Origin: CBDTYW01 sp965364735
Lineage (GTDB): Bacteria > Actinomycetota > Nitriliruptoria > Nitriliruptorales > Nitriliruptoraceae
Assembly: GCA_965364735.1 (NCBI GenBank)
Contig: CBDTYW010000047.1
Coordinates: 1-18,093, forward strand
Length of the DNA: 18,093 nt
Direction of reading: 5' to 3'
How positions within the stretch are numbered: position 1 is the first letter of the stretch; every line of letters begins with the position of its first letter. The notes under the pieces were generated by a model that was not told the DNA's origin, did not search any database, and saw only the letters and a list, made by a program, of their open reading frames with translations. The translations under genes were made by a program, and so were the position numbers. Shown here one piece after another: positions 6,452 to 14,065 of this stretch.

Positions 6452-7665
6452 CCCGCACCACCGCAGAGATCGAGCAGCTGGCCACGCTGCTCGACGACGA
6501 CACCCTCGCAGGGTCACCGTCCGATGACCTGCGCCAGCTCGTCGATCTCTCGCGTCAGATCAGCCTCTCCACGGTCCTCGCCGAGCCGGACGTCGCGTTC
6601 CGCTCGCAGCTGCGCCGTGACCTCTTGATGACGCCGGCGACCGCACCGACGGCAGCTGGCCGACTGCGTGACAAGCTGGACCTCCGGACCTCGCGTCTGC
6701 GCAACTCCCTGCGGGCCGGCGTCGCGACCGGCGTCGCCTCCGCGATGCTCGGCACGACCGGCGTTGCCTTCGCGGCCCAGCAGGCGCTGCCCGGCGAGCT
6801 GCTCTACCCGGTCAAGCTGGGGACCGAGAGCATCCGTGTCGCGCTGACCACCGGAACCCTCGGCGACGGACGCCTGCACCTCGCCATCGCCCGCGAGCGC
6901 ATGACCGAGCTCGAGGACGCGGTCACCGTGCTCGACGCGGACCTCACGATCACCACGCTCGACCGCATGGACGGCTCGTCGACCGGCGGTGCGGAGAACA
7001 TGCTCCTCGCCTACGTCGATGGCGGCGTCGACGATGCGCTCACCGACCTCACCGACTTCACCGCCGAGCAGGGCGCCCGCCTCGGGAACCTGCTCAGCGC
7101 CCTGCCGGCGGCCGCGCAGCCCGCAGCGCTGGACTCCTTGGAGCTCCTGCGCCGGATCGAAGAGCGCGCGACCCAGGTCAGCGACCCCTGCGGCACCTGC
7201 GGCACGCCGGTCGATGCGTCGGTCTCCCCGCTCACCCCCGAGGGACCCGCCGTGGCCCCGCCGGGCTCCGGTCCGGCCCAGAACGTGGCGCCGCCGTGCC
7301 AGTGCGGCAACGCGCCGTTCGCTCCGCTGCCGCCTCCGCGGGAGAACGCGACGATCCCTGCCCGCGACACGACCGACGAGCCGATCGACGGCCCCGGCGA
7401 GCCCCAGGTCAACGCGCCTGACACCCCGGAGCCGACGCCGAGCCCGACGCCGGACCCGGACGGCACGATCGATCTGCCGGGGCCGCTCGGCGAGCTGGTC
7501 GACGAGGTCGAGACGGTCGTCGACGGCATCATCGACGAGGCGACCTCCCCGCTTCCCGACCCGATCCGGACGCCGTTGCGTGACGGCGTCGACCAGGTCA
7601 CCGGCACCGTGGACTCCACGCTCGACCCGGTCGAGCAGATCCTCGAGGACGTGCTCGGCCCCTGA
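6448..7665 (+). CDS. DUF5667-type membrane protein, probable anti-sigma factor
   Basis: A 405-residue protein. Residues 1-62 are helical and acidic (IEQLATLLDDD, LRQLVDLSRQI, FRSQLRRDLL), like a cytoplasmic sigma-binding region. A hydrophobic segment at about 88-110 is followed directly by ALPGELLYPVKLGTESIRVAL and LHLAIARERMTELEDA, the signature of DUF5667. After a helical stretch (to about 243) comes a low-complexity outer tail with C248xxC251 (PCGTCG) and C284xC286 (PCQCG), then a Pro/Thr/Asp-rich linker and an acidic amphipathic C-terminus. The ATG at 6448 has GGAGG at 6433-6437. Position after a sigma gene and N-in membrane layout suggest an anti-sigma role. The four cysteines outside the membrane could bind metal or sense redox state (inference). 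Confidence 0.75.
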   Translation: MTRTTAEIEQLATLLDDDTLAGSPSDDLRQLVDLSRQISLSTVLAEPDVAFRSQLRRDLLMTPATAPTAAGRLRDKLDLRTSRLRNSLRAGVATGVASAMLGTTGVAFAAQQALPGELLYPVKLGTESIRVALTTGTLGDGRLHLAIARERMTELEDAVTVLDADLTITTLDRMDGSSTGGAENMLLAYVDGGVDDALTDLTDFTAEQGARLGNLLSALPAAAQPAALDSLELLRRIEERATQVSDPCGTCGTPVDASVSPLTPEGPAVAPPGSGPAQNVAPPCQCGNAPFAPLPPPRENATIPARDTTDEPIDGPGEPQVNAPDTPEPTPSPTPDPDGTIDLPGPLGELVDEVETVVDGIIDEATSPLPDPIRTPLRDGVDQVTGTVDSTLDPVEQILEDVLGP

Positions 7666-8008
7666 GGCCAGCAGATCCCGTCGCCATCGCGCAGCGTGCG
7701 CATGTCGGCTGGCGTGAAATGACTAGTCCGATAGAGTCATGCCCATGGGCCGGACAAAGTGCGCGCTCACTGCACGCTTCCGAGCGAAGCGGGCCGTGGG
7801 GGCGCGTTTCCTCGGGGTGAGGGCGCAGGGCTGCACGCGCCGTCGACACAGAGAGCGGTGTGCGCACGAACAGGGCGTTGACCGTCTCCCCCAAGATGAC
7901 CAGTCGTTGAACCACGTGGCGGATCATCCCGCCCGATCAGCTGCCAGACACGCAAGCACACGGTGCCCACCGCACCGAGGGAACCACGAAGCCGGGAGGC
8001 CGGGGCAC
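7666..8008 (+). other. Structured 343-bp intergenic leader before the LPQTG protein gene
   Basis: No convincing gene here. Features seen: outer arms GCCAGC (7667-7672) and GCTGGC (7708-7713) around the hairpin GCGCA-GCG-TGCGC (7689-7701), a possible weak terminator of the DUF5667 gene; the inverted repeat ATGACT/AGTCAT (7719-7724, 7735-7740) around a TAGAGT -10-like box (7733-7738); and a hairpin CGCTTC-CGAGC-GAAGCG (7775-7791) and GGCGC/GCGCC arms (7822-7841). The Shine-Dalgarno GGGAGG (7994-7999) lies 9 bases before the ATG. If transcription starts near 7745 the leader is about 260 bases. I could not match it to a known riboswitch class. An open frame in phase with the gene runs through it from 7739 but lacks start signals. 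Confidence 0.45.
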
Positions 8009-9382
8009 ATGACTCAGACGATCACCAAGCGCACTGTCGCAACGATGGCGGCCGCCGCCTCCATCATCGCCATCTCCGCCCCGGTGGCGGGTGCAGCGAC
8101 CACCGCGCCGGCCGTCTTCTCCGGCTCCGCAGAGGCGCTCGCCCTCGACCTCAAGGTCTCCGCAGCTCCCGAGCTCCTCGGCGGCATCACCGACATCCTC
8201 GGTGAGCAGGCCGGCCAGCTGACCCGCCTCACGCAGAAGGTCTCCCTCACGAGCGCGTCGCTGAACAGCGAGGGCGTCGCCGAGGCGGCCGCCTCGCTCC
8301 TCAGCGACGGCCTGTTCGACACCGGGACCTACGGCACGGGCACCGGCAACGCCTCCGGCCAGCAGGGCTACGGCGAGCGCGTCCTCGACGTCGTCGAGAT
8401 CGGCGCCGGAACGGTCGAGTACCTCGCCGACGCCGCCGGCAACCACAGCCGCTCCTTCTCCGAGCTCGCGCACCTCAACCTCACGATCGCCCCGCTCTTC
8501 ACCGAGACCTCGCCGCTCCCCGCCGAGCTGCAGGCTCCGGTCCAGGACGCGGTCGCGGTCGCCACCGACACGGTGAACCTCCTCGTCGGTGAGCTCAACG
8601 GCATCCTCGACCAGGTCGAGGTCATCGTCGAGGACACCGTCGGACAGGTCATCGCGATCCCGACCGTCCTGCCGGACGAGCTCCCGCAGGTCCCGGACGT
8701 CACCATGGTCGACCTCATCCAGATCAAGAAGATCTGGTCGCTCTCGGAGGTCCTGACGACCGGCGAGAAGGTCCGCTCGACCGCCACGTCCGGCATCGTC
8801 GAGGCGTCGCTCCTCGGTGGCCTCGTCGAGGTCCCCGCCTTCCAGTACACCTCGTGGGCCGAGACGGCCGGAACCCCCGGTTCCGCCAACGCCGGCACCG
8901 ACATCACCACGATCGCCGTGCGCCTCGCTGACGACACCGTCGTCTCCGTCGTCGGCAACGTCCTGACCGTCGGCGACTTCGCCCTCGACCTCGACGACCC
9001 GAACCTCGCAGGCCTTCCGGCCGGTGACATCCTCGGCCCGGTGACCGACATCCTCGGTCAGGTGCTCGACGCCGCCGGCCTCTCGATCGCCCAGGGCGTC
9101 GGGACGGTCGACATCGCCGCTGACGGCTCCTACGCCACCGCCAACACCTCGGCGTTCGCGCTGCGTCTCACCCCGCTCAACGCGGCGGGACAGGCCGACC
9201 TCCTCGACATCCAGCTCAACCTGCTGCCCTCCGCCGTCGCCGCATCTGCCGGCGTCCGTGAGGCTGGCAACCCGGCGGTCACCTGCACCACCAACTGCCT
9301 CCCGCAGACCGGTGGCGGCTCGATCGTCGCAGGCCTCGCCGCCCTCGGTGGCGCTGGCTTCCTCCGTCGCCGCAAGGGCTGA
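8009..9382 (+). CDS. Secreted surface protein with LPQTG-type sorting signal
   Basis: A 457-residue exported protein. The N-terminus MTQTITKRTVATMAAAASII to APVAGA is a Sec signal peptide with likely cleavage after AGA (about residue 29). The C-terminus is LPQTGG (from residue 431), a short hydrophobic stretch and the basic end RRRKG, the layout of a sortase-anchored protein or a related LPxTG-like tail. The two cysteines C426 and C430 sit directly before the LPQTG. The mature part is rich in Asp, Leu, Val, Thr and Ala with repeated GGITDILGE / GPVTDILGQ-type segments, so it may contain two related halves. I do not recognise a catalytic domain. The ATG at 8009 is chosen for its Shine-Dalgarno and signal peptide. 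No sortase gene is in the window. It lies downstream of the sigma/DUF5667 genes and could be a target. Confidence 0.8.
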   Translation: MTQTITKRTVATMAAAASIIAISAPVAGAATTAPAVFSGSAEALALDLKVSAAPELLGGITDILGEQAGQLTRLTQKVSLTSASLNSEGVAEAAASLLSDGLFDTGTYGTGTGNASGQQGYGERVLDVVEIGAGTVEYLADAAGNHSRSFSELAHLNLTIAPLFTETSPLPAELQAPVQDAVAVATDTVNLLVGELNGILDQVEVIVEDTVGQVIAIPTVLPDELPQVPDVTMVDLIQIKKIWSLSEVLTTGEKVRSTATSGIVEASLLGGLVEVPAFQYTSWAETAGTPGSANAGTDITTIAVRLADDTVVSVVGNVLTVGDFALDLDDPNLAGLPAGDILGPVTDILGQVLDAAGLSIAQGVGTVDIAADGSYATANTSAFALRLTPLNAAGQADLLDIQLNLLPSAVAASAGVREAGNPAVTCTTNCLPQTGGGSIVAGLAALGGAGFLRRRKG

Positions 9383-9397
9383 CACCAGACAGACAGC

Positions 9398-9425
9398 AAC
9401 GGGCGGGCCTCCCGTCCCGCCCGTT
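9398..9425. terminator. Intrinsic-type terminator between convergent genes
   Basis: AACGGGCGGG (9398-9407) and CCCGCCCGTT (9416-9425) form a perfect 10-bp stem with an 8-base loop, followed on the plus strand by a CTGTGTGT run. It lies 16 bp after the surface-protein stop and 85 bp before the end of the converging acyltransferase, so it probably serves the plus-strand transcript and perhaps both. Confidence 0.8.
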
Positions 9426-9490
9426 CTGTGTGTCAGCGATGTTTGGATGCTTGTCCGGGGTGCCGCATCGCGGATCGCCCGGAGAGACGA

Positions 9491-9520
9491 CCGGTCAGAG
9501 GAAGACCGGTCAGAGGAAGA
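9491..9520. repeat. Perfect 15-bp tandem duplication at the acyltransferase stop codon
   Basis: CCGGTCAGAGGAAGA occurs twice back to back (9491-9505 and 9506-9520). The right copy contains the last codons of the minus-strand acyltransferase and both contain its TCA (stop on the minus strand). A 15-bp in-frame duplication would leave the reading frame and stop unchanged. It looks recent, since the copies are identical. Confidence 0.9.
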
Positions 9521-10550
9521 CGGAGCGGCGGCCCATCAGGTTGCGGTAGAGCATCTGCTGGATCGTGTCACGAACCCGGTCGGTGAGGTCGAAGACCGCC
9601 ATCGGGTCGTCGGCACCTTCGGGGCCGTACTGCGACGTGTCGATCGGCTCGCCGTACTCGATGATCCACTTCGACGGCAGCGGCAACAGCGCGAGCGGAC
9701 CGAGGACGGGCAGCGCCGCCATCTGCGGCAGGACGATCGGGAAGTACGGGAACCCGAGCATCCGCGCCAGCAGCTTGAAGTCGAACATCAGCGGGTAGAT
9801 CTCCTCCGACCCGACGATGGCGGTCGGGATGATCGGGGCTCCGGAGCGCATCGCGGTCGCCACGAACCCGCCGCGACCGAAGCGCTGGAGCTTGTAGCGG
9901 TCCTTGTACTTCTTGCCGATCCCCTTGAAGCCCTCGGGCCAGACCGCGACGATCTCGCCGGCGTCGAGCAGCCGGTTGGCGTCATCGCCGGACGCGAGCG
10001 TCGCGCCGGTCTTGCGCGCGAGGTGGCCCAGGAACGGGGTGCGGAAGACGAGGTCGGCGCCCAGCTCACGCGCATGCCGGCCGGTCTCCTCGAAGATGTC
10101 GAGACGGGTCATGACCGCGTCGAACGGCACCGTGCCGGCGTGGTTGGCGACGACGAGGCCGCCGCCCTCCGGGATGCGGTCGGAGCCGTGGCTGGTGATG
10201 CGCCAGTAGTGGCGATGCAGCGGGCGCATGAGCGGGATCAACGCCTCGGTGAAGCGCTGGTCGAAGCCGAACGCGTCGACCTGGTAGTCGCCGGTGATGC
10301 GGTCCCGCAGGAAGGCCGCGACGGTGCGGACGTGCTCGAGCGCGCCATCGCCGAGGACGACTCGGAGTCCCTCGAGGAGATCGATGCCGCCCGGCGGGCG
10401 GCGCTCCTCGACCTCGTCCTCGACCTCGAGGACGCGGAACCGCTTGGCCTCGGCGCGGTCGAGCCGCGGCGAGAGCCGCATGTCGCGGGCCTCGTCGATC
10501 GAGATCACCTCGGCCTCGCGCTCGGGCGTCATGTCGTTGTCCCCGGGCAT
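9510..10550 (-). CDS. PlsC-type lysophospholipid/glycerol acyltransferase family protein
   Basis: A 346-residue acyltransferase of the family that includes Rv0502 of M. tuberculosis. It should transfer an acyl group to a lysophospholipid or glycerol-like acceptor at the inner membrane face. The acyltransferase block is VANHAGTVPFD (H137 and D144, the expanded spacing of this subfamily in place of HxxxxD), then FRTPFLGHLARKTGAT, and the PEG box VAVWPEGFKG (E206, G207). Residues 1-60 are charged and likely disordered. The ATG at 10550 overlaps the stop of the epimerase gene (TGATG), implying translational coupling; an ATG at 10532 with GGGGA nearby is the alternative start. The galE2-acyltransferase pair is conserved in Actinobacteria (Rv0501-Rv0502). 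Confidence 0.88.
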   Translation of the reverse strand: MPGDNDMTPEREAEVISIDEARDMRLSPRLDRAEAKRFRVLEVEDEVEERRPPGGIDLLEGLRVVLGDGALEHVRTVAAFLRDRITGDYQVDAFGFDQRFTEALIPLMRPLHRHYWRITSHGSDRIPEGGGLVVANHAGTVPFDAVMTRLDIFEETGRHARELGADLVFRTPFLGHLARKTGATLASGDDANRLLDAGEIVAVWPEGFKGIGKKYKDRYKLQRFGRGGFVATAMRSGAPIIPTAIVGSEEIYPLMFDFKLLARMLGFPYFPIVLPQMAALPVLGPLALLPLPSKWIIEYGEPIDTSQYGPEGADDPMAVFDLTDRVRDTIQQMLYRNLMGRRSVFL

Positions 10551-11623
10551 CAGGTCGTCCCTCGGCGTGCAGCGACGAAGCGTTCCTGCCCCTTGCGCTG
10601 GATGAAGTCGTAGAGCTCGCGCTCGATGCGCTGCACCTCTTCGCGGTTGACCAGACCGGAGATCCGACGTCCTGACACGAAGTCCTCGAACGCCTCGCGG
10701 GTCGTGTACTTCGGGTCGTAGCCGAACTCCTCCCGGAGACGATGGAGGTCCGAGACCCGACCGAACTGGAGGAACCGGAGCTGCTCCGGCGAGAAGTCCG
10801 CACGACGGCTGCGACGGACCAGACCGGCGACCATCGAGACGGCGGGGAGCGGGACCGGCATCGCGATACGACCGGCCAGCCGGATGCACTGGGACAGGTA
10901 GAGGATGCCCTCGCCCGCGACGTTGAAGATGCCCGGGTGGTCCTCGGTGGCCGACCGCAAGATGATCTCGACCGCGTCGTCCTCGTGGACGAACTGCAAG
11001 CGCGGGTCGAACCCCAGCACCGTCGGGACGACCGGCAGCGTGAAGTAGCTGTGGAAGGCCGAGTCGATGGTCCCGCCGACGAAGTTCGCGAAGCGCAGGA
11101 TCGTGAGGTCGACGTCACGGCGGCGACGACCGAAGGAACGCGCGTAGCCCTCGATCTCCGTCATGTCCTTGGCGAACCCCGACTTCGGGGCGACGCGCGG
11201 CGTCTGTGGCTCACGGAAGAGCGCCGGGTCGGTGAAGTCGGAGCCGTAGACGGCGGTCGACGACTTCAGGACGAACCGCTTGACGGTCGGCGCCTTCTGG
11301 CAGGCGGCGAGCAGCTGCATCGCCCCCATGACGTTCTGCTCCTTCATGCGAGCACGCCCGCCGGAGCGCCCCGGCGAGGCGAGCACGCTCAGGTGCAGGA
11401 CCGTGTCGACCTCGGTCGCCGTGACAACGCGCGCCACGAGCGGGTTGCGGATGTCCGCGCGCACGAACTCGGTGCGGGTGAGGTCATGCTGCGGCTCGCG
11501 GACGTCGACACCGACGATGTACTCGACGTCATCACGCTGCTCGAGCTGTCGCGCCACGAGGCCCTGGAGGTCACCGGCGATGCCGGTGATGAGCACGCGG
11601 CGCCCAATGGCACCGGGTTCCAC
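10550..11623 (-). CDS. NAD-dependent epimerase/dehydratase, GalE2-like (atypical SDR)
   Basis: A 357-residue extended-SDR-like protein, the counterpart of Rv0501 (galE2). The Rossmann start is VLITGIAGDLQG (residues 10-21), but the third glycine of GxxGxxG is replaced or shifted (Q20-G21). KSSTAVYG (120-127) gives the serine region. The usual YxxxK is absent: K152 in SGFAKDMTE aligns with the lysine, while the tyrosine position is S148 and F150 is nearby. LRFANFVGGTIDSAF and FVHEDDAVEIILR are typical later motifs. The GTG at 11623 is preferred over an in-frame ATG at 11758: AAGGGA lies 6 bases upstream, and the 45 extra residues are Arg/Ser-rich without family character. The altered catalytic residues cast doubt on simple UDP-galactose epimerase activity. 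Confidence 0.85.
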   Translation of the reverse strand: MEPGAIGRRVLITGIAGDLQGLVARQLEQRDDVEYIVGVDVREPQHDLTRTEFVRADIRNPLVARVVTATEVDTVLHLSVLASPGRSGGRARMKEQNVMGAMQLLAACQKAPTVKRFVLKSSTAVYGSDFTDPALFREPQTPRVAPKSGFAKDMTEIEGYARSFGRRRRDVDLTILRFANFVGGTIDSAFHSYFTLPVVPTVLGFDPRLQFVHEDDAVEIILRSATEDHPGIFNVAGEGILYLSQCIRLAGRIAMPVPLPAVSMVAGLVRRSRRADFSPEQLRFLQFGRVSDLHRLREEFGYDPKYTTREAFEDFVSGRRISGLVNREEVQRIERELYDFIQRKGQERFVAARRGTT

Positions 11624-11659
11624 GCGAGGTCCCTTCTGAGGTCGACGACTGCGGTGCGC

Positions 11660-11718
11660 AGCGTACGCGACGCGATGGCACGGTCGTGGCCCGGACGGGC
11701 GAGGTGAGGACGACCGTG
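11660..11718 (-). promoter_or_regulatory. Possible epimerase promoter with a 9-bp inverted repeat upstream
   Basis: On the minus strand TACGCT (11665-11660) fits a -10 and would give a leader of about 30 bases that contains the Shine-Dalgarno. Upstream, in and behind the -35 position, are the perfect 9-bp arms CACGGTCGT (11679-11687) and ACGACCGTG (11710-11718), separated by 22 bases. A short palindrome GCCCG-GA-CGGGC (11689-11700) lies between them. The arm centres are 31 bp apart, about three helical turns, which suits a regulator bound on one face. There is no recognisable -35 hexamer, as expected if an activator is needed. The rest of the 11624-11887 gap holds an AT-richer patch (11731-11768) but no gene. 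Confidence 0.4.
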
Positions 11719-11887
11719 TGCGGACAGCGCCGAATTTGGAGCGAAACCCACACTTCATGGCCCAAATGTGAGAGGGTGTCCCGGGGGGGCCCTGTCCATG
11801 GCGATTTCGTCATGCCTGCCCAAGGGCCTTCCGACCCGCATCCCGCCGTGGATGCGGTGACTCCTGTTGCCCGACCCGGTTGGTTCC

Positions 11888-14047
11888 ATGCGTTCATCCA
11901 TGTCATTCGTCAGTGCGTTCCTCGTGGCCTCGGCCACCCTCGTCCTCCCGGCCCCACCTGCTGAAGCGGCCCCGACGAGCTACCAGATCAACGCCGGCGG
12001 CTCCCGCGCCGGCAGCTTCCGTGGCGATCACACGCTGCAGACCAACACCCGCGGAGACTCCCGAGCCATCAGCGTCGGGACGATCAACGCGAGCCATCCG
12101 TCCGAGGCCGGGCACAACGTGCCGCAGGCAGCGTTGCGGACGGGGCGTGAGCTCCTCAAGGGGCGCGACCTCACCTACCGGCTCCCGATCGCCAACGGGA
12201 CCTACGACGTCACCGTGCATCTCGCCGAGTTCACCAGCGGCGCCCGTGCAGGGTCCCGCAAGGCCGACCTGCGGCTCGAGAACCGCACCGTGCAGCGCGT
12301 CGACGCCGTCGCGCTGGCCGGATCGACACGCAAGGCTGTGGCGGTCACCCACTCGGTCCGTGTCACCGACGGCGCGCTCGACCTCGCCCTGCGCTCGGTC
12401 ACGGGTCGCCCGCTGCTGAGCGCCATCGAGGTCTCCGCGCGAGGCTCCGGCCAGGCAGCACCCACCCCGACGGCCTCGGAGTCCGCCGCACCGGCACCCG
12501 CACCGTCGTCCTCGCCGGCACCCGCACCGACGTCCTCGCCAGCACCGGCACCGACGTCCTCGCCAGCACCGGCACCGACGTCCGTGCCCAACGCGCCGAG
12601 CAACCCGCCGTCCGGCTCCGTGCGTCTGAAGCCGTCCATGAACCTCCAGGCCGAGGTCGACCGGCGCCCCGCCGGCACGACCTTCTGGCTCGAGGCCGGC
12701 GTCTACCGCAACGCCTCGATCGAGGCCCGGACCGGTGACCGCTTCATCGGAGCACGCGGCGCGATCATGTCCGGCGCCGTCGTCCTTCCGAAGAACTCCT
12801 GGACCCGCGAAGGCAGCTACTGGTGGATCGGTGGTCAGAACCAGCAGGGCTGGGCGACCCCGCAGCACGCGCTCGCGCGCGGCGGCAACGCCCGCCACCT
12901 CCGCCCGGAGATGCTCTTCGTCGACAACAAGATGTGGGAGCCCGTCTCCGCGAAGTCCCGGTTGACCGGGAGCGGCACCTGGTTCCTCGACTACGGGAAG
13001 AACCGGATCTACCTCAAGGCGAACCCGACCTCGCTGCGTCAGATCGAGGCGTCGAAGGCGTCCTACGCCATCGAGGGTGAGAACACGAAGAACGTGACGA
13101 TCCAGAACATCACGTTCGAGAAGTACGCGTCGCGCTCCAGCCACGGAGCGATCCACGCCCACAACACCGCGAACTGGACGATCACCCAGGTCACGTCGCG
13201 CCTCAACCATGGCGCCGGCATCACGGTCGGTCCGGGCACCGTGATCGAAGGATCCAAGTTCGTCGACAACGGCCAGATCGGCATCGTCGGCTACGGCATC
13301 TACCGGCAGGGCCCGAACGACGGCCGTCGCAGCAACCGCTCGATCGCGGTCCGCAACACCGAGATCGCCCGCAACGGCACCCTCGACTACCTCTGGACCT
13401 GGGAGGGCGGCGGCACCAAGTTCAAGGAGGCCGACGGCATGGTCTTCGAGAACAACTGGTCGCACCACAACGACGGTCCGGGCATCTGGTGGGACGTCTT
13501 CAACCGCAACGTGACGATCCGGCGCAACCTCGTCGAGGACAACACGATCCGCGGGATCATGTACGAGCTCTCCTACGGCAAGACTGTCATCACCGACAAC
13601 GTCGTCCGCAACAACGGCGCTGCTGGCACCAACGGGTTCACCGGCTCGCAGATCTACATCTCGGCGTCGACCGGTGTCGAGGTGAAGAACAACACCGTCA
13701 GCGGTGGCACCCGCGGGATCATGGTCCGCAACGACGGCAACCGCCGTCCGCGCGCGGCCGACATCCAGATCCACGACAACGACATCTCGATGATCAACCG
13801 CTCGTGGTCCGGGATGGTCCAGGTGAACGGCCAGGAACAGTCCAAGTGGACCAACGGGTCGATCAAGTTCAGCCGCAACACGTTCCGGACGCCGGCCGGC
13901 GTGACGAACACCTTCTACTGGAAGAACACGCGCATCTCGTTCGCCCAGTGGAAGGCGACCGTCAACGGTGCCGGCTCGAAGCTCGTGCACGGCGGCTCAC
14001 AGCCGGGCCGCAACGTCCGGATCGCGTCGCGCTACGGCGCCCGCTGA
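11888..14047 (+). CDS. Secreted malectin-like plus right-handed beta-helix protein
   Basis: A 719-residue exported protein with three parts. Residues 1-27 are a signal peptide ending PAEA. Residues about 31-190 form a malectin-like carbohydrate-binding fold (YQINAGGSRAGSF, then YRLPIANGTYDVTVHLAEF). Residues about 195-240 are a Pro/Ala/Ser/Thr linker with an eight-residue repeat. Residues about 245-719 form a right-handed parallel beta-helix with repeated turns such as NVTIQNITFEKYASRSSHGA, GPGIWWDVFNRNVTIRRN and TGVEVKNNTVSGGTRGIMVRN. These helices occur in polysaccharide lyases, epimerases and glycan-binding proteins; I see no diagnostic catalytic set. There is no LPxTG or other anchor, so it is probably released. 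The ATG at 11888 gives the best signal peptide, although the Shine-Dalgarno is poor; ATG 11900 is an alternative. It is convergent with acuC. Confidence 0.85.
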   Translation: MRSSMSFVSAFLVASATLVLPAPPAEAAPTSYQINAGGSRAGSFRGDHTLQTNTRGDSRAISVGTINASHPSEAGHNVPQAALRTGRELLKGRDLTYRLPIANGTYDVTVHLAEFTSGARAGSRKADLRLENRTVQRVDAVALAGSTRKAVAVTHSVRVTDGALDLALRSVTGRPLLSAIEVSARGSGQAAPTPTASESAAPAPAPSSSPAPAPTSSPAPAPTSSPAPAPTSVPNAPSNPPSGSVRLKPSMNLQAEVDRRPAGTTFWLEAGVYRNASIEARTGDRFIGARGAIMSGAVVLPKNSWTREGSYWWIGGQNQQGWATPQHALARGGNARHLRPEMLFVDNKMWEPVSAKSRLTGSGTWFLDYGKNRIYLKANPTSLRQIEASKASYAIEGENTKNVTIQNITFEKYASRSSHGAIHAHNTANWTITQVTSRLNHGAGITVGPGTVIEGSKFVDNGQIGIVGYGIYRQGPNDGRRSNRSIAVRNTEIARNGTLDYLWTWEGGGTKFKEADGMVFENNWSHHNDGPGIWWDVFNRNVTIRRNLVEDNTIRGIMYELSYGKTVITDNVVRNNGAAGTNGFTGSQIYISASTGVEVKNNTVSGGTRGIMVRNDGNRRPRAADIQIHDNDISMINRSWSGMVQVNGQEQSKWTNGSIKFSRNTFRTPAGVTNTFYWKNTRISFAQWKATVNGAGSKLVHGGSQPGRNVRIASRYGAR
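12491..12586 (+). repeat. 24-bp tandem repeat, four copies, coding for the linker
   Basis: Four 24-bp units (12491-12514, 12515-12538, 12539-12562, 12563-12586) encode repeats of PAPAPTSS-type octapeptides at residues 202-233. The last two units differ from the first two by a shared CAGCACC variant, which suggests pairwise duplication. Such in-frame repeats commonly vary in copy number between strains and set the distance between the carbohydrate-binding domain and the beta-helix. Confidence 0.9.
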
Positions 14048-14065
14048 TCGGAACAGGCACCACGT

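Noticed and set aside
7739..8008. Longer surface protein starting upstream of 8009
   Set aside because: The ATG at 8009 has GGGAGG 9 bases upstream and begins a textbook signal peptide; the upstream frame is Arg-rich and would bury it.
7741..8008. c-di-AMP (ydaO) or c-di-GMP riboswitch before the surface-protein gene
   Set aside because: A GGGAACCAC string and GGGGTGAGG resemble small pieces, but the order and remaining conserved blocks are missing.
11624..11887. Small ribosomal protein bS22 or excisionase-like gene, found near galE2 in mycobacteria
   Set aside because: No Lys/Arg-rich 30-codon frame or helix-turn-helix frame could be read in this gap on either strand.
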